Assembly: GCA_017458005.1 (NCBI GenBank)
Contig: JAFTGH010000017.1
Coordinates: 62,001-126,000, forward strand
Reading direction: 5' to 3'
Source: Prevotella sp.
GTDB taxonomy: Bacteria > Bacteroidota > Bacteroidia > Bacteroidales > Bacteroidaceae
Length of the DNA: 64,000 nucleotides
The notes under the pieces were generated by a model that saw only the letters and a program-made list of their open reading frames with translations, was not told the DNA's origin and did not search any database. Below are positions 43,797 through 52,537 of this stretch, one piece after another (position 1 is the stretch's first letter; each line of letters opens with the position of its first letter). Position numbers and translations under genes: made by a program.

Positions 43797-46562
43797 ATGG
43801 ATAAACTGTTTCTTTTAGACGCTTATGCGCTCATATACCGCTCGTATTACGCCTTCATCAAGAATCCGCGTATCAACTCAAAAGGCTTGAACACATCGGC
43901 AATTATGGGCTTTGTCAATACCCTGCAAGAGGTGCTCACCAAAGAGCAACCCACCCACTTAGGTGTTGCCTTTGACCCTCATGGTCCTACCTTCCGCAGT
44001 GAGGCATATCCTGCCTATAAGGCACAGCGTGAGGCTACCCCAGAGGATATCAAAAAGTCAGTACCTATCATCAAGGATTTACTAAAGGCATGGAACATCC
44101 CTATATTGCAAGTCGATGGCTTCGAGGCTGATGATGTCATCGGCACCCTTGCCACAAAGGCTGGAGCACAGGGAGTGACCACTTATATGCTGACTCCTGA
44201 TAAGGACTATGGACAGTTAGTCAAGGAGAATGTCTTTATCTTTCGTCCTCGTCATGGAGGTGGCTATGAGACTATGGGTATTGAAGAGGTGAAGGCAAAA
44301 TATGGTATCCCATCGACAGCGGCTGTCATTGATCTCCTTGCCTTGATGGGTGACTCGGCAGACAATTTCCCAGGCTGTCCTGGTGTGGGAGAGAAAACGG
44401 CAGTGAAACTCATCAACCAGTTTGGCACTATTGAAAACATGCTCGACCATACCGATGAGATCAAAGGAGCCCTCAAGACAAAAGTGGAGGAACATGTGGA
44501 TGATATCAAGATGTCGAAATTCTTGGCGACCATCAAAACGGATGTACCCATCGAACTCAATCTTGATGAACTGAAAATCTCAGAGCCGAATGAAGAGGAG
44601 TTAGGAAAACTCTTAGAGGATTTAGAGTTTAAGACCCTCAAAAGCAAGATTCTTAAAAAGTCTGAAAATATACAAAAACCTGTAAACGGACAACTCGATT
44701 TGTTTGCAGAATTTACGCCCGAGGGGACGAGTGAGCCAGAATTTTCGAAATTTGAGACGTTAAAATCAGTATCTCATGATTACCAACTAATTGAAAATGA
44801 GGAAGATTTAAAGAAATTATGTGACTTTTTTATTACAAAAGAAATTCTCAGTCTAGATACGGAGACCACTTCTACGAATCCGATAGACGCTGAATTGGTG
44901 GGATTGAGTTTCTCTGTGGAGGAACATCAAGCCTTTTATGTCCCTATCCCACCCCAACGAGAGGAGGCTCAGAAAATCGTTGAGATTTTCCGACCCGTCT
45001 ATGAGCATGAGCAAATTCTCAAGGTAGGTCAGAATCTGAAATACGATTTGGAGGTGTTGCGAAACTATGACATTGAACTGAAAGGTAAGATGTGGGACAC
45101 GATGATCGCCCACTATCTCATCCAACCAGAACTTCGTCATAACATGGACTATATGGCAGAGATCTATCTGCACTACCAGACCATCCATATCGATGAGTTG
45201 ATAGGACCTAAGGGAAAGAACCAACGTTCCATGCGAGAACTTGATCCAAAAGATGTGTACGAGTATGCCGCTGAAGATGCGGATATCACCCTTCAGTTAA
45301 AAAACAAGTTAGAGCCAGAACTGAAAAAGCATGGTGCTGAGAAACTGTTCTATGAGATAGAGATGCCTTTGATGCCTGTCCTTGCTGAGATGGAGATGAA
45401 TGGTGTGCGTATCGATACCAACTCACTGGCTGAGACCTCATCGCAACTCACACAGCGCATGCTGGATATTGAGAAACGCATCTATGAACTTGCTGGAGAG
45501 CAGTTTAATATCGCCTCACCTAAACAGGTAGGTGATATCCTCTTTGGCAAGATGAAGATCATTGAGAAACCCAAGAAGACAAAGACAGGACAGTTTGTTA
45601 CCAGTGAGGAGGTATTGCAACAGTTGCGCCATAAACATGAGATTGTAGGATTAATCCTTGACCATCGTGGACTGAAGAAACTCCTGGGCACCTATATTGA
45701 GGCACTGCCCAAACTAATCAATCCCCATACAGGGCATATCCATACCTCTTTTAATCAGACGATTACAGCAACCGGCAGACTGTCATCTTCTGATCCTAAC
45801 CTGCAAAACATACCTATCCGTGGAGAGGATGGAAAAGAGATTCGTAAGGCGTTCATCCCAGAGCCTGGTTGTCTGTTCTTCTCTGCCGACTATAGTCAGA
45901 TAGAACTACGAGTGATGGCACACTTGTCTGGTGATGAGAATATGATCACTGTGTTCAAAGAAGGAAAAGACCTGCATGCAGCCACTGCGGCAAACATCTA
46001 TCATAAAGACATCACAGAGGTGACACGTGATGAGCGTACCAAGTCAAAACGTGCGAACTTTGGTATCATCTATGGCATCACCGTCTTTGGTCTTGCGGAG
46101 CGATTGGATATTGATCGCTCAGAGGCAAAACAACTGATTGACGGCTATTTCGAGACTTTCCCACAGGTACATGACTATATGGAGAAATCCAAGGAGGTGG
46201 CACGCCAACAAGGTTATGTCACTACCCTCTTCGGACGTCGCCGCTATCTGCCTGATATCAATAGTGCCAATGCGGTAGTACGTGGCTTTGCGGAAAGAAA
46301 TGCCATCAATGCGCCTATTCAGGGTACTGCCGCTGATATTATTAAAGTGGCTATGATTCGCATCTTCCAGCGTTTCAAGGCAGAAGGTATCAAGAGTAAG
46401 ATGATTCTTCAAGTACATGACGAACTAAACTTCTCTGTCCTTCCAGAAGAGAAAGAGAAAGTGGAGCGAATCGTATTAGAGGAGATGCAGGGAGCCTTTG
46501 ATATGAAAGTCCCCTTGGTAGCAGATTGTGGTTTTGGAACTAACTGGTTGGAGGCACACTAA
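43797..46562 (+). CDS. polA: DNA polymerase I
   Basis: Pol I fills gaps and removes RNA primers. The 921-residue protein has a 5'-3' exonuclease domain (LFLLDAYALIYRSYYAF, DSADNFPGCPGVGEKTA), a 3'-5' exonuclease domain with SLDTETTSTNPIDAELVGL so proofreading is likely, and a complete polymerase domain (FFSADYSQIELRVMAHLSGD, KRANFGIIYGI, LQVHDEL). The ATG at 43797 gives the conserved MDKLFLLDAYAL; the longer frame is not conserved. It ends just before an octamer repeat that leads into trmH. Confidence 0.98.
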   Translation: MDKLFLLDAYALIYRSYYAFIKNPRINSKGLNTSAIMGFVNTLQEVLTKEQPTHLGVAFDPHGPTFRSEAYPAYKAQREATPEDIKKSVPIIKDLLKAWNIPILQVDGFEADDVIGTLATKAGAQGVTTYMLTPDKDYGQLVKENVFIFRPRHGGGYETMGIEEVKAKYGIPSTAAVIDLLALMGDSADNFPGCPGVGEKTAVKLINQFGTIENMLDHTDEIKGALKTKVEEHVDDIKMSKFLATIKTDVPIELNLDELKISEPNEEELGKLLEDLEFKTLKSKILKKSENIQKPVNGQLDLFAEFTPEGTSEPEFSKFETLKSVSHDYQLIENEEDLKKLCDFFITKEILSLDTETTSTNPIDAELVGLSFSVEEHQAFYVPIPPQREEAQKIVEIFRPVYEHEQILKVGQNLKYDLEVLRNYDIELKGKMWDTMIAHYLIQPELRHNMDYMAEIYLHYQTIHIDELIGPKGKNQRSMRELDPKDVYEYAAEDADITLQLKNKLEPELKKHGAEKLFYEIEMPLMPVLAEMEMNGVRIDTNSLAETSSQLTQRMLDIEKRIYELAGEQFNIASPKQVGDILFGKMKIIEKPKKTKTGQFVTSEEVLQQLRHKHEIVGLILDHRGLKKLLGTYIEALPKLINPHTGHIHTSFNQTITATGRLSSSDPNLQNIPIRGEDGKEIRKAFIPEPGCLFFSADYSQIELRVMAHLSGDENMITVFKEGKDLHAATAANIYHKDITEVTRDERTKSKRANFGIIYGITVFGLAERLDIDRSEAKQLIDGYFETFPQVHDYMEKSKEVARQQGYVTTLFGRRRYLPDINSANAVVRGFAERNAINAPIQGTAADIIKVAMIRIFQRFKAEGIKSKMILQVHDELNFSVLPEEKEKVERIVLEEMQGAFDMKVPLVADCGFGTNWLEAH

Positions 46563-46592
46563 AAAGTAAAAAAGTAAAAAGGTAAAAAAGTG
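46561..46592. repeat. Octamer microsatellite between polA and trmH
   Basis: Units such as AAAAAAGT, AAAAAGGT, AAAAAAGT repeat every 8 bp from the polA stop codon to the GTG start of trmH. Related octamers occur at 51757-51788 and 51845-51880. Confidence 0.7.
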
Positions 46593-47120
46593 AGAAAGAT
46601 ACGTACCATAGAAATGCAACGACTCTCAGTAGAGGAGTTTCGCAATGCTGACAAACTCCCTCTTATAGTCGTATTAGACGATGTACGCTCCATGTATAAT
46701 ATAGGTAGCGTATTTCGTACCTGTGATGCTTTTCGTGTAGAGGCATTATACCTTTGTGGCATTTGTCAGACACCTCCTTCTACAGAGATACACAAGACAG
46801 CCCTTGGAGCAGAGGACTCCGTTAACTGGAAATATTTCAAGACAGCCTTAGAGGCTATTGATGACTTAAAGAAAGACGGCTATCATGTATTATCAGTAGA
46901 GCAAGTAAAACACTCCACCAAGTTACAGACATTTACTCCAGAACAAAAAAGATATGCAGTGATATTAGGTAATGAGGTAAAAGGAGTCCATCAAGAGGTA
47001 GTCGATGCTTCAGATGGTTGTCTGGAAATCCCTCAATTAGGTACTAAACACTCTATGAATGTAAGTGTGACAGCAGGTATTATCATTTACAAATTCGCAG
47101 AAGAATTAATGCTAAAATAA
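46590..47120 (+). CDS. TrmH/SpoU family RNA methyltransferase
   Basis: SPOUT methyltransferases 2'-O-methylate tRNA or rRNA. The 176-residue protein has motif 1 in DDVRSMYNIGSVFRTCDAF, motif 2 in ILGNEVKGVHQEVVD and motif 3 in SMNVSVTAGIIIYKF. The GTG at 46590 is preferred because the residues after it (RKIRTIEMQRLSVEEF) match the usual N-terminus of Bacteroidota members. The GTG lies inside the octamer repeat, so slippage there could move the start context. Target RNA is unknown. Confidence 0.88.
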   Translation: MRKIRTIEMQRLSVEEFRNADKLPLIVVLDDVRSMYNIGSVFRTCDAFRVEALYLCGICQTPPSTEIHKTALGAEDSVNWKYFKTALEAIDDLKKDGYHVLSVEQVKHSTKLQTFTPEQKRYAVILGNEVKGVHQEVVDASDGCLEIPQLGTKHSMNVSVTAGIIIYKFAEELMLK

Positions 47121-47487
47121 ATGTGGATAAGTATGTGGATAAACTGGTTTATAAATAGTGAATTATCAAACGACATACTAGAGTCCCTTACTCTATGGTC
47201 GGATAAAAAGAATAAATCACTATCTTATACGTAACTTTTCCACTAAAATTGACTTAAAAAAGATTTAAACTTATTATATTTGCACCAAAATTGAAATGTG
47301 TGGATAAACTACTTATCTGATTTATAATCAATGAGAAAGTATCAACAAAGGATGAGAATAACTGAAAATAATAAGTGAATAAATAATCTAGCAAGAAATA
47401 ACCTAGAAAGTTTTGCACTTATCAACAGCATATCATTCTATCCATTTCATTTTTAAAAGAAAAAATAAAAAGAAATATAAATATTAT
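47121..47487. other. Candidate replication origin or DnaA-binding region
   Basis: This gap of 367 bases has no gene. It holds three perfect DnaA boxes in one orientation, TGTGGATAA at 47121-47129, 47133-47141 and 47299-47307, plus TTATCAACA at 47419-47427 and GTATCAACA at 47339-47347 in the other. Two of the boxes share the longer TGTGGATAAACT. The stretches between boxes are strongly AT-rich, as in unwinding elements. Two parS-like sites lie 9 kb away. It may be oriC, a DnaA-titrating locus or DnaA control of nadA. Confidence 0.5.
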
Positions 47488-48480
47488 ATGAAGTTGAAAA
47501 CTGAATGGATCAAACAGGGATTTATTGACGAACCTGTAGTTGAGGGAACAGACTTAAAGGCTGAGATTCGTCGTATGGCTAAAGAAAAGGATGCTATCAT
47601 CCTAGCCCACTATTACACAATTGGTGATATTCAAGATGTCGCTGATTTTGTAGGTGACTCTCTTGCATTGGCTCGCAAGGCTGCAGAGACAGATGCTAAA
47701 ATGATGGTGATGTGTGGTGTCCATTTCATGGCAGAGACTTGTAAATTGCTTTCTCCTGATAAGACAGTATTATGTCCTGACTTAAATGCTGGCTGCTCTC
47801 TTGCAGATAGTTGCAAGGCTGAGGATTTGAAGAAATATAAGGAAGAGCATCCAGGTTATCAGGTAATCAGTTATGTGAACACTACTGCCGCAGTCAAGGC
47901 ATTGACTGATGTAGTAGTCACTAGTGGTAATGCGAAGAAAGTAGTTGATCAATTACCTAAGGATGCTAAGTTGATTTTTGGTCCGGATTACAATTTAGGT
48001 AATTATATCAATGAGGTGACTGGTCGTAAGATGTTGCTTTGGAATGGTGGCTGTCATGTGCATGAGCGTTTCTCAGTGGCAAAGATATTAGAGTTGAAAC
48101 AGCAGTATCCTGATGCTGTAGTGATGGCTCATTTAGAGTGTAAAGGACCTGTTCTTGCCTTAGCAGATGTTAAAGGAAGTACCGCTACCATGCTTCAATA
48201 TGCTCAGCAGAGTGATAAAAAGCAATTTATCGTGGCTACAGAGGCTGGTATTCTTCATGAGATGCAACGAACTTGCCCAGACAAGGAATTTATCCCTGTG
48301 CCTCCAGAAATCAGCGAGAGCGGCTTAGAATGCAGTTGTAATGAGTGTCAATATATGAAGATGAATTCTCTTCTAAAGATATATAATACTCTTAAATATG
48401 AATGGCCCTCTGTTGAGATAGATCCAAAGATAGCCAAGGAGGCTGTGAAACCTATAGAAAGAATGCTGGAGTTGAGTTAA
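47488..48480 (+). CDS. nadA: Quinolinate synthase A
   Basis: NadA condenses iminoaspartate with dihydroxyacetone phosphate to quinolinate for NAD synthesis and needs a [4Fe-4S] cluster. The 330-residue protein has ILAHYYTIGDIQDVADFVGDS, Cys ligands in VMCGVHFMAETCK, in HLECKGP and in the C-terminal CSCNECQYMKMN. The ATG at 47488 (MKLKTEWI) is chosen by conserved start. Codon use is richer in G and T than in polA, for example 19 G to 6 C in 48001-48060. Confidence 0.97.
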   Translation: MKLKTEWIKQGFIDEPVVEGTDLKAEIRRMAKEKDAIILAHYYTIGDIQDVADFVGDSLALARKAAETDAKMMVMCGVHFMAETCKLLSPDKTVLCPDLNAGCSLADSCKAEDLKKYKEEHPGYQVISYVNTTAAVKALTDVVVTSGNAKKVVDQLPKDAKLIFGPDYNLGNYINEVTGRKMLLWNGGCHVHERFSVAKILELKQQYPDAVVMAHLECKGPVLALADVKGSTATMLQYAQQSDKKQFIVATEAGILHEMQRTCPDKEFIPVPPEISESGLECSCNECQYMKMNSLLKIYNTLKYEWPSVEIDPKIAKEAVKPIERMLELS

Positions 48481-48490
48481 TCTCCAGCAT

Positions 48491-49927
48491 TTATTTTATC
48501 ATGACTTTCTTTCCATCAACAATATTGATACCTCTTTTAGTAGAATAAAGACGCTTACCTTGTAGATCATATATAGGCATTGAATAAAGATTATCATATT
48601 TGATTGTCTCTATATCATTTGCTTCTTCTGATATATTCTCAATAGCAGTGTTTAAAAGAGGTATATGATAAGTAAACCAATCAATCATAGCATTTACATC
48701 TTCTTCTACTGTATTTAATTGTTTATTCCATCGTTTTGTATAGTATTCTCTTGATATTTGTAACGCTATTCCTTCTTCGCTATTTGCAAAATCTGTAATA
48801 AATTGAATGATTTGTTGTGGAATAATATTTTTTACCTCTTCCCATTTTTCCTTGTAAGTATGTAAGAATGTTTTGTTTTTGTTATTTAATAGGGAAGGAA
48901 AATAGAAATCAAATTGACCAGTATGGTATCTTGAGAAACTTCCCTTATCCATCCAAAATATTGTATCAAAATCCCACATATTAGCCATTTGTAGTAGAGT
49001 AGATGTGGTATTGTCATATTTCATCAAAAATAAATTAGAGCCTCCAGAATCCCATGTTCCCATCATGTCGTGGGCTAACAGCCATGATACAAAAGAATTA
49101 ACATCAATATATTGGTTATAATTTTCTTCTTCTATACTTTTTTCAACTTGATTGATATATGTCTGAGCATATAGTGTTTGCTCCTCTGTGACATCATCTT
49201 CATCTGGATATTTCCAAGTATATCGATAGTGTAATTTTGAACTGAAATAATCAGTAGCGAAATAAACATCCTCATTCCACCAATAGGCATCACGTTCCAC
49301 TATGAATCCTGTGTTTTCGTCAACATCAAGTCTGCAATCTGAATTGCGTTTTACAGATTCAATAAGTAAATAGCATCCTCTATAGTCATTATTAATAAAC
49401 ACATTGCAGGGCATATAGGATGGTGTCCAAGGCAATCCGATTAATTCATTCATTTTTAGCCCTATCATGGTATTAAGTGTTCTGGCATCTTTTAATAGTC
49501 GCCATTCTTTGTCTTTATATTTTTTATTTCCACGTGATAGCAAGTCTTCTTTAACCTGTAATTTGATTTTATATGGCTTATTATCGTGATATGCACTACT
49601 ATTACCATTTATTTTAATAGTGGCTCCACTTATATTTTTCTCATATTCACCACTATCATATATTACATTCTTATCTTTATTGGTTATAATAATTCGACAA
49701 GGTACTTTTGTAGCATTTGTAATACCTTGTCCCATAGATCCTTCTGGATGGTCTACATATTCACAAGTAGGCTCTTCATTATTGACAGTAGTAATACTCA
49801 CTACAGGCAAACCAATTTGACTAATATTCTCAAAACTGAAATCAGTTTGAGCATAAGCATAATTAATAAAAATAGAAAAAAGTAATATAAGATAATATAT
49901 ACTTATTTTACGACGGCTATTTTGCAT
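48491..49927 (-). CDS. CotH kinase family surface protein
   Basis: CotH-like proteins are atypical protein kinases; the role of the secreted Bacteroidota members is unknown. The 478-residue protein has a signal peptide (IYYLILLFSIFINYAYAQ), conserved CotH phrases KPYKIKLQVKEDLL, DKEWRLLKDARTLN, NDYRGCYLLIESVKR and MWDFDTIF. Its C-terminus carries the tail YDLQGKRLYSTKRGINIVDG, as in the hydrolase at 23672. The gene is AT-rich relative to its neighbours. It overlaps the 3' end of porZ by 25 nt. Confidence 0.85.
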   Translation of the reverse strand: MQNSRRKISIYYLILLFSIFINYAYAQTDFSFENISQIGLPVVSITTVNNEEPTCEYVDHPEGSMGQGITNATKVPCRIIITNKDKNVIYDSGEYEKNISGATIKINGNSSAYHDNKPYKIKLQVKEDLLSRGNKKYKDKEWRLLKDARTLNTMIGLKMNELIGLPWTPSYMPCNVFINNDYRGCYLLIESVKRNSDCRLDVDENTGFIVERDAYWWNEDVYFATDYFSSKLHYRYTWKYPDEDDVTEEQTLYAQTYINQVEKSIEEENYNQYIDVNSFVSWLLAHDMMGTWDSGGSNLFLMKYDNTTSTLLQMANMWDFDTIFWMDKGSFSRYHTGQFDFYFPSLLNNKNKTFLHTYKEKWEEVKNIIPQQIIQFITDFANSEEGIALQISREYYTKRWNKQLNTVEEDVNAMIDWFTYHIPLLNTAIENISEEANDIETIKYDNLYSMPIYDLQGKRLYSTKRGINIVDGKKVMIK

Positions 49928-51828
49928 ACTGTTCCTTTCTTTCCATCTTGCGTAGCAGTAATGACGCTATAGACACCACTTGCCACACGATTACCTTTTT
50001 TGTCTTTACCATCCCATGTGAATAAACCACCGTTACTACGTCCCTCAGCAATTAGGAAACCAGCAGCATTGGTAATTTTCACATCAGCGTTATAGGTAAG
50101 ACCAGTTACTGTTATAAGACCATTATAGTTATTGAAGTCAACAGGATTAGGATAAGCATATACGTTATCACTATCCATACTCTCTGCAGGCTCTACGGCA
50201 TCACTCATATATGAACACAGACCCTTATCAGTTCCAATAAATACCTCACCAGTCTGATAATTAATCGCTATTGACTCTATGACATCACTTAACAATTGGC
50301 TGTTTGATATATTGAAATGATGAATCTGCTCATTATTATCATTACTAATAAGGTATACCCCATCTCCATTGGTACCAAACCATTTTCTTCCTGCCCCATC
50401 AACAGCCATACTTGTTATCTTTACACCAGATAATAAGTAGTCTGCATAATTTGTTCCGTCATTTCTTGGCACTTTATATTGTATGATACCTAATGTAGGA
50501 TCAGCCATCTCAGCAGTTGTAATATAAAAAGGTCCTTTGTCAGTTCCTATCCATATATTCCCCTCTTTATCCTCACAAATACATTCTACATAAATAACAT
50601 TTATTTTTATACCATCCTGATTGGTAAAATTATCGTATTTGACAATTTTTTTATTCTGGTAGTCATAGCAAAAATAAGCAGGATTATCACTATGTGCGTT
50701 GACAAACCACATCAGTCCTCGGCTATCAATATAAGAGCCTTTCATGACACGCATGGCATGGTCTGGCTTGTCAATAAGTTCACTAGACATAAACCCACTC
50801 CATTTACCATCATAACTATATTTAATAATACCTGTTGTAGAACCACTATTCAAGCAATATATATTACCTTCTTTATCATAGATGATTCCATTTGTTCGAA
50901 CATAATCAGGACTATTATTACTTGCTGCTGACATAAAATAATCAGTATTACCTGCCGTGTAGTTATTTTGGAATTTTCCATCCATAAACTCATAGAGTCC
51001 AGAGCAAGAGGCAACCATGACATGACTCTCGTTACGTGGGTCAACAGCAATAGAGTTGACATCTCTATATGCTGATGCGAAAGCAGGTTTTATATCATCT
51101 TGATAGATAATCCATTCTTTATTTTCGTCCAAAACCTGAACAGTACCAGGTCTTTGAAAATTAGCCATCTGATACCATCCTCCTCCTACAGTATAGAGTT
51201 TTCCATGATGTACCAGCATATTGAAGAAATAATTATACTTCGGACCTCCAGGATTCAATGTTTTGACAGTTTCAATATAGGTATCATAGTCACTATTGTC
51301 CTCATCTGAAAGTTTAGTGGGATATTCCGGATGATTAGGGGTATAACTATCTGTGATCTCTGCCCGCTCTAAGTTAACTTTGACGATTCCAAAGCCACAG
51401 ATCAGATAGGCATAGACATCATCAATACGAATACTGCTGACAGATTTATCACCTGTTATCGCTTTCAGGTAAAGGTCACTGACATTGATGACATTACCAT
51501 TCGTCTCTACCAGGTCAATATTAGAGTCTTGATAGACAACGATCAACCGTTGGGCTTTCGAACACCATTTGATATGTGTGATATAAGTATCACTCAAACC
51601 ATTGGTCTTGTCATAAGTATAGATGCTTTGGTCATTGAGGTTATACTGATACAGACTATTACTCGCCATTACAAAGAGATCGTCACCAGCCTTCTGTATC
51701 TGTTGCACATCATGATATGCCATATAGGCTTTCCATGTACCAATCTGAGCATGTAAAGGTAAAAAAGTAAAAAAGTAAAGAGGTAAAACACTCATTATCA
51801 TCCTTCTAAACCGCAAATATTTCATCAT
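49903..51828 (-). CDS. porZ: PorZ-type beta-propeller protein of the type IX secretion system
   Basis: PorZ is part of the cell-surface attachment complex of the T9SS. The 641-residue protein has a signal peptide and the characteristic N-terminus IGTWKAYMAYHDVQQIQKAGDDLFVM. Two beta-propeller-like domains follow, with two-component propeller repeats (GNIWIGTDKGPFYI, GRKWFGTNGDGVYLI). The C-terminal Ig-like sorting domain starts near VYAYPNPVDF and ends GVYSVITATQDGKKGTVCKIAVVK. Part of the signal peptide (SVLPLYFFTFLPL) is encoded by an octamer repeat. Start codons at 51828, 51825 and 51801 are possible. Confidence 0.9.
   Translation of the reverse strand: MMKYLRFRRMIMSVLPLYFFTFLPLHAQIGTWKAYMAYHDVQQIQKAGDDLFVMASNSLYQYNLNDQSIYTYDKTNGLSDTYITHIKWCSKAQRLIVVYQDSNIDLVETNGNVINVSDLYLKAITGDKSVSSIRIDDVYAYLICGFGIVKVNLERAEITDSYTPNHPEYPTKLSDEDNSDYDTYIETVKTLNPGGPKYNYFFNMLVHHGKLYTVGGGWYQMANFQRPGTVQVLDENKEWIIYQDDIKPAFASAYRDVNSIAVDPRNESHVMVASCSGLYEFMDGKFQNNYTAGNTDYFMSAASNNSPDYVRTNGIIYDKEGNIYCLNSGSTTGIIKYSYDGKWSGFMSSELIDKPDHAMRVMKGSYIDSRGLMWFVNAHSDNPAYFCYDYQNKKIVKYDNFTNQDGIKINVIYVECICEDKEGNIWIGTDKGPFYITTAEMADPTLGIIQYKVPRNDGTNYADYLLSGVKITSMAVDGAGRKWFGTNGDGVYLISNDNNEQIHHFNISNSQLLSDVIESIAINYQTGEVFIGTDKGLCSYMSDAVEPAESMDSDNVYAYPNPVDFNNYNGLITVTGLTYNADVKITNAAGFLIAEGRSNGGLFTWDGKDKKGNRVASGVYSVITATQDGKKGTVCKIAVVK
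51757..51788. repeat. Octamer microsatellite in the porZ signal-peptide region
   Basis: On the plus strand units GTAAAAAA, GTAAAAAA, GTAAAGAG and GTAAAACA repeat every 8 bp. In the porZ frame they encode LPLYFFTFLPL. A change in copy number would shift the frame of porZ. Confidence 0.65.
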
Positions 51829-51844
51829 TCTTATATTTTTAAAC

Positions 51845-51880
51845 TTTACCTTTTTACTTTTTTACCCTTTTACCTTTAGC
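51845..51880. repeat. Octamer microsatellite at the rdgB 3' end
   Basis: On the minus strand GTAAAAGG, GTAAAAAA, GTAAAAAG and GTAAAGTT follow each other. The first unit encodes the last residues of RdgB (KVKG) and its stop codon; the rest leads toward porZ. Confidence 0.65.
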
Positions 51881-52497
51881 AGATATTCTGCCAATTTTTG
51901 TGTTGCCTTAGCGCGATGACTGATGCTGTTTTTGATATCAGTCCCTAGTTCGGCAAAAGTCTTGTCATAGCCCTCTGGTTGGAAAATAGGATCATAGCCG
52001 AAGCCCTCCCCTCCCCTTTTCTCTCGGATAATCTCACCCTCGACGATACCTTCAAACTGACTGACTTTCTTGATACTAGTGCACCCACATGGACACACAT
52101 TTCTCTTCTCTATTAACGCAATAACAGTGCGAAATCGTGCCTTACGGTTGTTATTATTTCCTAATTCTCGCAACAGACGAGCCATATTCGCCTCAGAGTC
52201 ATGACTAAGTCCTGTTTGCTGCGAACCTGCCGCAGCGTATCTCGCTGAATATACTCCAGGTGCTCCATCGAGCGCGTCTACTTCTAGTCCCGTATCATCA
52301 GCAAAGCAATCGACATGATAGTGATCATAGACATACTGGGCTTTCATCAGCGCATTCTCCTCTAGGGTCTTCCCTGTCTCTGGAATATCCTCATGGCAAC
52401 CGATATCACTGAGAGAGACCACTTCAAAGGAATCTCCTAAGATATTTCTGATCTCCTCAAGTTTGTGCTGGTTGTTCGTCGCGAATACTATCTTCAT
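51862..52497 (-). CDS. rdgB: Non-canonical purine NTP pyrophosphatase (RdgB/HAM1)
   Basis: RdgB hydrolyses dITP and XTP to keep them out of DNA. The 211-residue protein has [12 protein letters not shown] at the start, the active-site region [22 protein letters not shown] and the later GFGYDPIF and SHRAKA. Its reading frame starts directly after an octamer repeat with several AAGGAG motifs. It is part of the leuS-yitT-rdgB-porZ-cotH series. Confidence 0.97.
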   Translation of the reverse strand: MKIVFATNNQHKLEEIRNILGDSFEVVSLSDIGCHEDIPETGKTLEENALMKAQYVYDHYHVDCFADDTGLEVDALDGAPGVYSARYAAAGSQQTGLSHDSEANMARLLRELGNNNNRKARFRTVIALIEKRNVCPCGCTSIKKVSQFEGIVEGEIIREKRGGEGFGYDPIFQPEGYDKTFAELGTDIKNSISHRAKATQKLAEYLLKVKG

Positions 52498-52537
52498 AAC
52501 TCCTTAACTCCTTGACTCCTTAACTCCTTTCTCCTTG
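52498..52537 (-). repeat. Octamer repeat with tandem AAGGAG before rdgB
   Basis: On the minus strand GTTAAGGA and GTCAAGGA units alternate every 8 bp, giving about five AAGGAG motifs directly before the rdgB ATG. The first units overlap the 3' end of yitT. Strong Shine-Dalgarno sites are unusual in this phylum. Confidence 0.65.

Noticed and set aside
47413-47487. Longer N-terminus for NadA starting at 47413
   Set aside because: The extra residues are basic, not conserved, and cover the near-DnaA box; MKLKTEWI is the usual start.
49525-49540. CACGTG in cotH as a third parS site
   Set aside because: The flanks (TTTCCACGTGATAG) do not form the required palindrome.
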